Of a DNA stretch of 64,000 nucleotides, positions 1 to 8,740 are shown piece after piece. The DNA comes from Cyclobacteriaceae bacterium. GTDB taxonomy: Bacteria > Bacteroidota > Bacteroidia > Cytophagales > Cyclobacteriaceae. Made by a program: the position numbers and the translations under genes. The DNA lies in contig JAFIEV010000043.1 in assembly GCA_020832305.1 (NCBI GenBank), positions 19,973-83,972 of the forward strand, given 5' to 3'. Position 1 is the stretch's first letter. Each line of letters begins with the position of its first letter. Under the pieces are notes generated by a model, which had not been told where the DNA came from, ran no database searches, and saw only the letters and a program-made list of their open reading frames with translations.

Positions 1-164
1 CCAGACTTGTCTCCATTGTATAAAAAGCTGGCTGTGAACGGTTTTCCTTTAGTATAAATATTAGTACATACCATAACTCCGCTTTGTTTGAAATACTCTC
101 GAATTTGCATTATGTACAATGATAAAGCATCTTAACCTGTCTTACCCTCACTTCCAAATAAATC

Positions 165-198
165 AAAAAAAGCCCGCCAGATCATCCTGGCGAGCTTT
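165..198 (-). terminator. Rho-independent terminator of the left susCD pair
   Basis: Read on the minus strand this is a 12-bp stem with one G-T wobble (arms 187-198 and 169-180) and a 6-nt loop, followed by seven T. It lies 22 nt past the stop codon of the SusD gene, exactly where the susC-susD transcript should end. Positions 1-164 hold no gene I can support on either strand. Confidence 0.85.
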
Positions 199-220
199 GT
201 ATTCAATATATTTTACTGAT

Positions 221-1555
221 TTACAGGGTTTCGTATCCTGGATTTTGTACCAGTACATCGCTTACCTGCAGTTCATCCCTGGGTATGGGAAGTATTCTTC
301 TGAAATTTTCGTTGATTCCCAGCACTTCCTGGATTTTATTAAAACGTACCAGGTCAAAAAACCTGTGGCCTTCATATGATAACTCTATACGTCTTTCCTG
401 TAAAAGGGCAGCCACAAATTCATCCATAGTAGAAAAACCTGTCAAAGGAGCCAGTCCAGCTCTTTGACGAATAAGATTGAGGTCGTCAAGTCCGGCATTG
501 GGATCCTGCTGGGCCATGGCGGCGGCTTCTGAGCGTATAAGTAATAGCTCTGCAAGTCGGAAAATTTTAGCGTTATCGGCTCCGGTACCATCGGGATATT
601 TAAAACATCTGTTGGCATTTCTGAGAAAATCAAATAGCTCCCTGCGTCGGTCACCTGGTTCAAAAGCCGCCAGGAGTCTGGAGTCTACATTATATTCATC
701 CCTTCTGATAAGGAATACATTAAATGAGCTCTGATCCTGGTCGTTAAACTCAAGGTCGAAGATGGTTTCAGCACTGGTTGATGTGCTGTACAATACCCCA
801 ACCAAATCCCCTACAAGCGAAAACCTGCCGCTTCCAATGACCGTGTTGGCATCGTTAAACGCAGCTGTATAGTTTTTTCGATACAGGTTAACCCTGGACC
901 TGAGGCTGATCAAAGCCCAGTAGTTCATTGCCCCAACATCATTGAAGCCCTGTAGCTTACTTTCTGCCTCCTGGATATCACCCATAATCAGGCTGTAGGT
1001 ATCGGCTACACTAGCCCTGGTTATATCAGGAATTTCGCCGAGTATTGGTTCTGTAACAAGGGGAATGCCAAATGATGAGCCTGCATCATAGTGTTCACCG
1101 AAGTACCTTAACAAATCAAAGTGTGCCAGTGCCCGAATGGCATAAGCCTGTCCCAAAATACGGTTTCTGGCGGTATCACTTAAATTGGGATCCTCCAAAT
1201 CAGGTACCTGTGCAATTAATAAATTGGCAATGCTGATTACACGGTAAATCCTGAACCATGCATTGTTTACCCACAAATTGGCAAAAGGTACAGCCATTTG
1301 ATCAAGCTCAAGTTGACTGTCAAAGAATCCCTGATAAATGGCATTATCAGCAATAAGATCGTTATTGCATATGTATTCAATACCATAATAATCGGGATGC
1401 TGCATCGCGGCATAAGCGCCGCGCAAAACGGTTTGAGCTGATGCCCCGCTCACGACAGCATTGTTGGCATCTAAGGCCGTAAACGGCTCAGGCTCGAGTA
1501 TGTCGCAGGAAGATACTGCTGCGATCATAAGAATTAAGGATAATATCTTTTTCAT
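221..1555 (-). CDS. SusD/RagB-family outer-membrane lipoprotein
   Basis: Glycan- or peptide-binding surface lipoprotein that forms the lid of the SusC channel encoded just upstream (19-nt gap). The 444-residue product begins MKKILSLI and has a short hydrophobic signal with lipobox AVSSC, so Cys follows about 16 residues; then comes the SusD-like helical TPR fold with the family landmarks ALAHFDLLRYFGE, RLAELLLIRSEAAA and the C-terminal RRIELSYEGHRFFDLVRF signature. I chose the ATG at 1555; an in-frame start 10 codons earlier would add residues before the signal peptide and overlap the end of susC. The substrate cannot be read from sequence, and no enzyme gene sits in this pair's own operon. 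Confidence 0.93.
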   Translation of the reverse strand: MKKILSLILMIAAVSSCDILEPEPFTALDANNAVVSGASAQTVLRGAYAAMQHPDYYGIEYICNNDLIADNAIYQGFFDSQLELDQMAVPFANLWVNNAWFRIYRVISIANLLIAQVPDLEDPNLSDTARNRILGQAYAIRALAHFDLLRYFGEHYDAGSSFGIPLVTEPILGEIPDITRASVADTYSLIMGDIQEAESKLQGFNDVGAMNYWALISLRSRVNLYRKNYTAAFNDANTVIGSGRFSLVGDLVGVLYSTSTSAETIFDLEFNDQDQSSFNVFLIRRDEYNVDSRLLAAFEPGDRRRELFDFLRNANRCFKYPDGTGADNAKIFRLAELLLIRSEAAAMAQQDPNAGLDDLNLIRQRAGLAPLTGFSTMDEFVAALLQERRIELSYEGHRFFDLVRFNKIQEVLGINENFRRILPIPRDELQVSDVLVQNPGYETL

Positions 1556-1574
1556 TTCAATATTTTTTTCAGGA

Positions 1575-4500
1575 TTACAGACCAATGTTAAAGCCTAAAG
1601 ATACGCTCTTAAGTTGAGGGTGGGTACCAAAGTCACTTCCGGCAACTCTTGGGTCTCTGGCATTTTGGTTCACCTCCGGGTCAAGACCTGTGTATTTTGT
1701 AAAGGTCAGGAGGTTTTGTCCTTGTAAATACACGCGCAGCGATTGCAATCCCATACGTTCAACAAGGGCATTGGGGAATGTATATCCCAGGTTGATGTTT
1801 TTCAAACGCAGGAATGAACCATCTTCCAGCCAGCGGGATGAGTATTCTCTCCAGTTTACATTTTCCAGCGAAGCTCTTGGGATATCGGTGACATCGCCGG
1901 GTTCTCTCCAGCGGTTTTCAGCACCCGTCCAGTTATTGCCATCGGGCAACGGAAATCCTGTTCCAATGCGGCTCCAGCCAAGGTTTTCATAACTGGCCCT
2001 GCTATGATTGAATATGGTATTGCCTACCGTGAATTGAAAGAAGACGGTCATATCAAATCCCTTGTAGGAGAAACTGTTGTTAAAACCACCAAAGAAATCA
2101 GGAAGGGCATTTCCAACAATTCTGCGGTCACCAGAGTTAATGGCGCCATCTTCATTCAGGTCTACCCATCGAATGTTACCTGTTTCAGGATCTACCCCTT
2201 CCTGATCAATCAGGAAAAATGTGCCAATAGGATGACCTTCGGCAAGGATATGCGAATCGCTCAAAACCTGTTCATCCACTTCCAGCTTTTTTACTGTATT
2301 GCGAATCCAGGAAATATTTGCCGAAGTTGACCAACGAAAGTCTCCGGTAAGTATAACTGCATTGGCAGCCAGTTCAAGACCCCGGTTTTCAACACTTCCA
2401 ATATTATCAGTAAGTACCTTAAAGCCCGATAAGCCACGCACAAGCCGGTTTAACAAAAGATCTTTGGTATTGCTGACGAAGTAATCTGCGGTAAAGGTGA
2501 TGCGATCATTTGCAAAACCTACATCAAGACCGATGTTGAATTGCTCTGTACTTTCCCAGGTAAGCAATGGGTTGGGTAGCTGTGAAGGCACGAATGCAGG
2601 CTGCTGACGATAGGCTGCCGTGGCGCTGAATAAGCCTCGGGATGCAAAGTTGCCAATACCATCCTGGTTACCGGTTACTCCATAACTCACTCTTAATTTA
2701 GCATCGCTCAAGACATCTATATCTCTGAGAAATACCTCATCCCCTAACCTCCATGCGAAAGATCCTGAAGGGAAAAAACCATAACGTCGGTCAGCTCCAA
2801 AACGCGAAGAACCATCTGCCCTGGCGGTGAAAGTAAAGAGGTATTTATCATCAAATCCATAATTTACTCTTGCAAAATAAGAAGCGATACCCCACTGCGT
2901 AGCTGATGTACTGGCCGAAGTTACATTGGCAGCAACAGCGAGCTTTAGAAATTCGTCATTGGGAAACTCCTCGGCATTGATACTTACAAAATTACGGGTT
3001 GACTGCTGAAAGGAGGTCCCCGCAACCGCATTCAAAGAATGTCTTTCACCGAATTTGGTACTATAGGTTACAAAGTTTTCAGCCAGCCAGGTGAAGTCCT
3101 GCGTGTTTCCATAAACACCGAAGCCTTTAACGTTTCTATTACCTGCTTCTCTGGAGATGGAAGGTGTATACGCTTCATCATCAAGTTGGGTATAGTCTAT
3201 AGATGCCGTACTTTTAAAGGTAAGTCCTTTAGCGAGTTTTAGTTCTGCAAAAGCGGTTGCCAGTCCTCTGGTAGTATTGGTGAATCGCTGATATTCATTG
3301 GCTATCAAGAGCGGATTGTCGAGCATCCACCATCCGAAATAATCAAATGGGTCGGCATACGAGCCATCAGCTTCATAAACAGGCATAAGCGGATCTCCGG
3401 CCAGGGTGTTGATTACCACTCCATAGAGAGAGTTGTCATTGATCGTTCTGTCTTGCACCGTACGACTCAGCATCATGGAAGTACCTACGTCGATCCAGTT
3501 ATTGACCTTGGCATCGAGGTTAATCCTTCCGCTCAATCTTTCAAATCCTGTACCAGGCTGTACACCATCCTGCTTAAAATAAGAACCGGAGGCAAAGTAT
3601 CGGGCTACATCTGAGCCACCTGAAACAGAGAGGTCGTAACTTTGTATGGGAGCTGGTCTGAATATTTCATTATACCATCGGGTATTTTGCAAATCAGGGT
3701 CATCAGGGTCGAAACCCCAGATATCTGACACATAATTATCGGGATAATTGCGCCCCAGGAACCTGTTATCCTGTGCAGCTGCTTCATCCATTAATCTGAG
3801 GAAATCACCGGAATTCATCATATCAATGCGTTTGGTGACATCCTGCATGCCATAATAGGCATTGAAGTCGATTTTGGCCTTTCCGGTTTGTCCTCTTTTG
3901 GTGGTAATCAGTACTACGCCATTGGCACCCCTGGATCCATAGATAGCCGTAGCTGAAGCATCTTTAAGTATTTCAATAGAGGCAATATCGGCCGGGTTGA
4001 TATCAGCCAGGGAGTTAGTGGCCTGCCCGCCTGAGAACAGACCTGACAGATCTTCCTGTATCATAGGAACACCATCAATTACAAACAAAGGCTGGCTGCT
4101 GGCAGATAATGAGGTAAGGCCTCTCACCTGAATGTTGATACCAGCGCCCGGTGTACCAGAAGGTGTAGTAACCAAAACACCTGCTGCACGACCCTGCAGC
4201 GCAGCATCCATACTGGCAACAGGTAATTTGTTGATGTCATCGCCTTTAACACTGGCGACCGAGCCTGTTAAATCTCTACGGTTTTGTTCGCCATATCCTA
4301 CAACAACTACTTCAGACAGCTGTCGTATATCGGCAGTCATTACCATATTAATAACGGATTGCGTACCGATAAAAACCTCCTCAGTTACGAAACCCAGAAA
4401 AGAAAATACCAGTGTTCCCCCGCTTTCGGGTACAGATAGTTGAAAGCGACCATCCAGATCGGTGACTGTTCCTGTGACTGTACCTTTGAGCACTACGTTT

Positions 4501-4625
4501 ACACCGGGTACCGGCGTACGTTCCTGCTCCGAGGTAACCGTGCCGGATACCGACCGGCTTTGAGCCCTCAGCTGAGAACTCATTACAAAGCATAAGCATG
4601 CAATGATCAGTAAATAGTTCTTCAT
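1575..4625 (-). CDS. SusC/RagA-family TonB-dependent outer-membrane transporter
   Basis: Energy-dependent importer of oligosaccharides or peptides across the outer membrane, partner of the following SusD gene. The 1016 residues show a signal peptide ending near QLRAQ, a carboxypeptidase-D-regulatory-like domain (about 25-100, GTVTSEQ to MVMTADI), a TonB-box-like LSEVVVVGYG, a plug with the SusC signature LKDASATAIYGSRGANG, then a 22-strand barrel. There is no STN domain, so it is a plain transporter without the usual anti-sigma contact. The last residue is Leu (FNIGL) where the other two SusC proteins here end in Phe, the usual C-terminal outer-membrane signal. Its N-terminal third closely resembles the divergent SusC at 5752, so the two are paralogues. 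Expression likely starts from the promoter at 4655-4684. Confidence 0.95.
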   Translation of the reverse strand: MKNYLLIIACLCFVMSSQLRAQSRSVSGTVTSEQERTPVPGVNVVLKGTVTGTVTDLDGRFQLSVPESGGTLVFSFLGFVTEEVFIGTQSVINMVMTADIRQLSEVVVVGYGEQNRRDLTGSVASVKGDDINKLPVASMDAALQGRAAGVLVTTPSGTPGAGINIQVRGLTSLSASSQPLFVIDGVPMIQEDLSGLFSGGQATNSLADINPADIASIEILKDASATAIYGSRGANGVVLITTKRGQTGKAKIDFNAYYGMQDVTKRIDMMNSGDFLRLMDEAAAQDNRFLGRNYPDNYVSDIWGFDPDDPDLQNTRWYNEIFRPAPIQSYDLSVSGGSDVARYFASGSYFKQDGVQPGTGFERLSGRINLDAKVNNWIDVGTSMMLSRTVQDRTINDNSLYGVVINTLAGDPLMPVYEADGSYADPFDYFGWWMLDNPLLIANEYQRFTNTTRGLATAFAELKLAKGLTFKSTASIDYTQLDDEAYTPSISREAGNRNVKGFGVYGNTQDFTWLAENFVTYSTKFGERHSLNAVAGTSFQQSTRNFVSINAEEFPNDEFLKLAVAANVTSASTSATQWGIASYFARVNYGFDDKYLFTFTARADGSSRFGADRRYGFFPSGSFAWRLGDEVFLRDIDVLSDAKLRVSYGVTGNQDGIGNFASRGLFSATAAYRQQPAFVPSQLPNPLLTWESTEQFNIGLDVGFANDRITFTADYFVSNTKDLLLNRLVRGLSGFKVLTDNIGSVENRGLELAANAVILTGDFRWSTSANISWIRNTVKKLEVDEQVLSDSHILAEGHPIGTFFLIDQEGVDPETGNIRWVDLNEDGAINSGDRRIVGNALPDFFGGFNNSFSYKGFDMTVFFQFTVGNTIFNHSRASYENLGWSRIGTGFPLPDGNNWTGAENRWREPGDVTDIPRASLENVNWREYSSRWLEDGSFLRLKNINLGYTFPNALVERMGLQSLRVYLQGQNLLTFTKYTGLDPEVNQNARDPRVAGSDFGTHPQLKSVSLGFNIGL

Positions 4626-4654
4626 AAAGCCTAAATTAAATTATCAATAATTGC

Positions 4655-4684
4655 CAAAATTAGATTAAATATTTTCAATATCAA
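4655..4684 (-). promoter_or_regulatory. Bacteroidota-type promoter for the left susCD operon
   Basis: On the minus strand a TTG (4684-4682) is followed after 19 nt by TAATTTTG (4662-4655), matching the Bacteroidota housekeeping consensus of -33 TTG and -7 TAnnTTTG. Transcription would begin near 4648, giving a leader of about 23 nt before the susC ATG. A 9-bp inverted repeat (AATTGCCAA 4649-4657, TTGGCAATT 4713-4721) overlaps the -7 box and could be an operator. Element positions are seen directly; function is inferred. Confidence 0.6.
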
Positions 4685-4721
4685 ATGATTTCATTGCTAT
4701 AATTTCAATATATTGGCAATT

Positions 4722-5751
4722 TTTTTAATATTTGATAATAAATGTCACAATTTTTGAAAAACTTCACTATTTGTGCGAGATAATCGAAAGCTTATTGTAT
4801 ATTTTACAATGACAATAAACCTTAATAACAGGAATGTCACAGAATTTTAGATAAAAATGATTATAAAAAATACCCGAATACACCAATTTACTGAAATTTA
4901 TTGAAAATCAAGGTGTAATTCAGGGCTATTCTGCTTAAAAATTGAATTTTCATTATCATATATACTAAGCTCTGTTTTTTTTTGAATATTAATAATAGAT
5001 ATTGAATATGTTATGAAAAGCTCCTTGTTTTAAATTTTTATATGTCATAGCTTTTCACATATACCAGTATTTATTTCAGATCGCTAATTAATTAAAGTTA
5101 TTCATAAGGATGTTGTAAATCTCTAATCGGGCTTTAATGCGTTCACTCAATTCAATTTTTGTATAATTTATAGATAATCTTATAAGGTTCCTATTCCATA
5201 TATGCTTTTGAGCTTACAGTTATAAATCAGATAAGACTACAGGGTGTTAAATCAACATTAAGCCATTTCAATTGCATATAATTTTAAAAAAATTAATTAT
5301 TTTGTCAGACAGTGGTTTAATATATCATTGATTTTTGAAGAATATAAAACTGCAAACGTCTAAAAACAGTATCTGAATGGCATGGCAAATCCTAAAAAAT
5401 AAATTTTAGGACAACGTCTTGATTTTATGTATTTTAACCATCTGGTAATTATCAATTTCTATTAATAAATCAGCAATTTTGCACAAAACTTAGTTCGTTC
5501 TTCAAAAAAGCCAGAAAAACAAGCTCACGACATTATTTTTTTTTGAATTATTATTGTTCAATGTAATTCATTTATTAATTTGCCGCGTATTTAAATAAAA
5601 ATATTGCATAAATATATACTTAGTAATGCAATATTTTAAAACAGACATCAAATGCAAAACATTGGTTTAATTAAACATAGAACAGGCTTGAAGAATTACG
5701 ATCATAAAAATGATTGATTCTATATTGATATTTAACCTTAATTTGTTTAAC
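4722..5751. other. AT-rich intergenic region between divergent susC genes
   Basis: About 1 kb without any convincing coding frame on either strand. It is extremely AT-rich, has many short homopolymer A/T runs, and holds one strong palindrome (listed separately at 5598-5637). I see no clear TAnnTTTG promoter with a correctly spaced TTG for the rightward susC, so that promoter is probably of a different class or depends on an activator. No regulator gene sits beside either SusCD pair. Confidence 0.6.
5598..5637. repeat. Perfect 12-bp inverted repeat upstream of susC
   Basis: AAAATATTGCAT at 5598-5609 is perfectly repeated in inverted orientation at 5626-5637, with a 16-nt spacer. The centre is about 135 bp before the susC ATG at 5752. 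The geometry (two half-sites about 28 bp centre to centre) suits a dimeric DNA-binding protein better than a transcript hairpin, because the arms are mostly A-T. Operator function is inferred. Confidence 0.45.
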
Positions 5752-8721
5752 ATGAAGAGGATTCTACTTTTATTTACGGCGATTTTGATCGCCTGGGGCC
5801 CCTATGCAGAGGCTCAGGAAAGGACGGTCACCGGGACGGTGACTGCCGAGGCAGATGGAACTCCCGTACCGGGGGTAAATGTAATTTTAAAAGGAACTTC
5901 CATTGGTACTGTAACGGATATCGATGGAAAATTTCAGATCAGGGTACCGCAATCAGGTGCTGTGTTGGTTTTTTCATTTATCGGGCTTGCCACAGAAGAA
6001 GTATTAGTTGGGGCACAGTCTATAATTGATATGGTAATGACTGCCGACATTAAGCAACTTACAGAGATTGTAGTAACCGGGTATTCCAACCAGGTGAGAG
6101 AAAAGCTGAGTGGTTCGGTAAGTGTGGTAGGTGCACAGGCCATTGAGAATGTGCCTATGCCTTCATTCGACCAGATCTTGCAGGGCAGAACACCAGGCTT
6201 GCTGGTTACTGCCGGTTCAGGTCAACCAGGTACAGGTGCAACTGTGCGTATCAGAGGCAGTGGTTCTATTAATGCAAGTAACGAACCATTGTACATTGTA
6301 GACGGGGTACCTATAGAAGGCGCGGCTTTTGCTACCATCAACCCCAATGACTTTGAATCGGTAAGTGTACTTAAAGATGCATCGGCGTCTGCCCTATATG
6401 GTTCACGTGGCGCCAATGGTGTTATTGTGGTAACTACCAAAAGCGGGAAAGCCGGTGAAATGCGCATCAATTATCGTCATCAGAACGGATGGTCGCAACA
6501 GGCACGAGAAAGGTTTAATATGATGAATTCTGCTCAAAAAATAGCTTTTGAGCGCTTTGTAGGTGTCGGTCCTAACGCAGGCTTAAATCCATTGGATCCT
6601 ACAGACGCAGCTGAAATCGAAAGGTTGAGCAACATCGATGTCAATTGGAAAGACGTATTCATCAGAACCGGCAGAACCCAGGAGCATGAATTAAACTTTT
6701 CCGGAGGTAACGATAAAACCAATTATTACATCTCCGTTAACTATTTCGATCAGGAAGGACAAGCGCTGAGGTCGGGACTGAAAAGGTATACCACCCGATT
6801 TAACCTTACTTCTAATTTATCAAATAAGATCATTATAGGCACCAACTCTACCATAGGCTGGTCAAATTCATCTTTTATTGAATCAGAAGGTTCAGTAACT
6901 CTGGCTAACCCTTTTGCAGCTGCTTACCTTGCCAATCCATATGAAGAACAGTTCAATCCTGAAACAGGTGCGATCAATACAGGCGCTGGAAGAACAGGAC
7001 CGAACGCCTACGACCGAATTGTTAATTCAACCAATGACAGAAATGAACTGAAAGCAGTAATGTCAATGTTTGCAGAAGTTAATCTTCTTGAAAACCTTAC
7101 TGCAAAAACCATTTTTGGCGTGGATTACAGGCAACGTGATTTCGAAAGATGGATTGATCCCTTGTCATTTGCCGGTAGAAATACAGCGCCGGGTGGTGCG
7201 GGTTTGTTAACCAACGCTTTTAACCGAAGGTTGCAGTGGGTATCTACAAGTACACTGGACTACAAATATACCCTCAACAATATGCATGAATTTAATGCTG
7301 TAGTGGGTATAGAAGCACTGGAAAGAACATTTAATGCGTTTAGCGCAACGGGTTATGGTCTGAACCCGAAATTACCACTTTCCAATGCAGGTATAACTAC
7401 CAGTCCTGAGCTTGTTCCAGCTTTAGGCGGTTCATGGTCAGGCAATAAACTTTTTTCAGTATTTTCTATCCTCAATTATACCTATGATTCGAAGTTGAAT
7501 TTTACGGGAACCCTGAGGAGAGATGGTTCATCGAGGTTTGGTGTAGAAAATCAATATGCGGTACTCTGGTCTGTCGCCGGTTCGTATAACCTGCACAGAG
7601 AAAGCTTTCTTGAAAACACTTTCGTTGATGTATTAAAAGTGCGGGCCAGCTATGGCAAATCAGGAAACCAGGAATTTACGCCTGAAAACAGCGGTGACTT
7701 CCGTTCATTAACCACCTATGCATCGACAGACTATAATGGTATAGTAGGCTTTGCCCCTTCAACGGTGGGTGATGCCAATTACCGATGGGAAATTTCAAAT
7801 CAGTTAAACGTAGGTGTTGACTTTGGTTTACTCAATAATCGTATCGATGGTTCTATTGATGTATACAACAATATTACCTCAGACCTTTTTATTACTGAAC
7901 AATTGTCACGTACCACAGGATTTTCAGCCATCCAGCGAAATGCCGGTAAAATGAGAAACAGAGGTATTGAACTTGCTTTGAACGGAACAGTAATCAATAG
8001 CAATAATTTCTCCTGGACCATTGGAGGTAATTTCACCTTCAATGACAATGAAATCCTTGACCTGGGTCAGGTAGATGAATTTGAGCAAGGAACCGCCATT
8101 ATCAGGGTTGGATTACCCCTTGGCTCTCATTACATTGTTGAATGGGCTGGTGTTGACCCTAACACCGGTGCTCCTCTGTATCGCGACATCGATGGCAATG
8201 TTACTACTCAATATTCTCAGGACAACAACGTAGCTAATTTCGGGACCTGGATCGCTCCTATTTTCGGTGGACTCAATACCAACTTAAAATACAAAGGATT
8301 TAATCTCGATGTATTTTTTACGTATATGTACGATGTCCAAAGGTTTAACAACCAGCGTTTCTTCCAGGAGAACCACAATTTTGCCATCTACAACCTTTCT
8401 ACTGTAATGCTCGATATGTGGAAACAACCTGGTGACATTACCGACATTCAAAGTTTCAGATATCCCAGGGAATTTTCTTCCAAAGATATAGAAGACGCAT
8501 CCTTCCTTCGATTGAGAAATGTAGTATTGAGCTACAATGTACCGGGTAAGTTATTGAATCAGGTAGGTTTTATAAAAAATGCCAGGGTATTTGCTCAGGG
8601 ACAAAACCTGTTGACTTTCACCAACTTTAATGGATTTGACCCTGAAGACAGCAATAATATTGCGCAATACGAATTTCCTGCTTCCAGGATCCTTACTTTA
8701 GGTATTGACGTAACATTCTGA
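5752..8721 (+). CDS. SusC/RagA-family TonB-dependent outer-membrane transporter
   Basis: First gene of a four-gene operon. The 989-residue product starts at MKRILLLF (ATG at 5752); an upstream in-frame ATG at 5710 would put 14 odd residues before the signal peptide. Order of parts: signal peptide to about AEAQE, carboxypeptidase-D-regulatory-like domain (about 20-95), TonB-box-like LTEIVVTGYS, plug with LKDASASALYGSRGANG, then the beta-barrel ending in the canonical LGIDVTF. No STN domain, so no sigma/anti-sigma signalling is expected. It is a paralogue of the divergent SusC at 1575. The SusD gene follows after 19 nt. The substrate is unknown; the operon carries FAS1 and Calx-beta-like lipoproteins and no glycosidase, which would suit a protein or peptide substrate as well as a glycan. 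Confidence 0.95.
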   Translation: MKRILLLFTAILIAWGPYAEAQERTVTGTVTAEADGTPVPGVNVILKGTSIGTVTDIDGKFQIRVPQSGAVLVFSFIGLATEEVLVGAQSIIDMVMTADIKQLTEIVVTGYSNQVREKLSGSVSVVGAQAIENVPMPSFDQILQGRTPGLLVTAGSGQPGTGATVRIRGSGSINASNEPLYIVDGVPIEGAAFATINPNDFESVSVLKDASASALYGSRGANGVIVVTTKSGKAGEMRINYRHQNGWSQQARERFNMMNSAQKIAFERFVGVGPNAGLNPLDPTDAAEIERLSNIDVNWKDVFIRTGRTQEHELNFSGGNDKTNYYISVNYFDQEGQALRSGLKRYTTRFNLTSNLSNKIIIGTNSTIGWSNSSFIESEGSVTLANPFAAAYLANPYEEQFNPETGAINTGAGRTGPNAYDRIVNSTNDRNELKAVMSMFAEVNLLENLTAKTIFGVDYRQRDFERWIDPLSFAGRNTAPGGAGLLTNAFNRRLQWVSTSTLDYKYTLNNMHEFNAVVGIEALERTFNAFSATGYGLNPKLPLSNAGITTSPELVPALGGSWSGNKLFSVFSILNYTYDSKLNFTGTLRRDGSSRFGVENQYAVLWSVAGSYNLHRESFLENTFVDVLKVRASYGKSGNQEFTPENSGDFRSLTTYASTDYNGIVGFAPSTVGDANYRWEISNQLNVGVDFGLLNNRIDGSIDVYNNITSDLFITEQLSRTTGFSAIQRNAGKMRNRGIELALNGTVINSNNFSWTIGGNFTFNDNEILDLGQVDEFEQGTAIIRVGLPLGSHYIVEWAGVDPNTGAPLYRDIDGNVTTQYSQDNNVANFGTWIAPIFGGLNTNLKYKGFNLDVFFTYMYDVQRFNNQRFFQENHNFAIYNLSTVMLDMWKQPGDITDIQSFRYPREFSSKDIEDASFLRLRNVVLSYNVPGKLLNQVGFIKNARVFAQGQNLLTFTNFNGFDPEDSNNIAQYEFPASRILTLGIDVTF

Positions 8722-8740
8722 TTTTAAACGAAGTAATAAA

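Noticed and set aside
119..379. 86-codon plus-strand open frame at the left edge
   Set aside because: Runs antisense into the SusD C-terminus and through its terminator hairpin; no domain.
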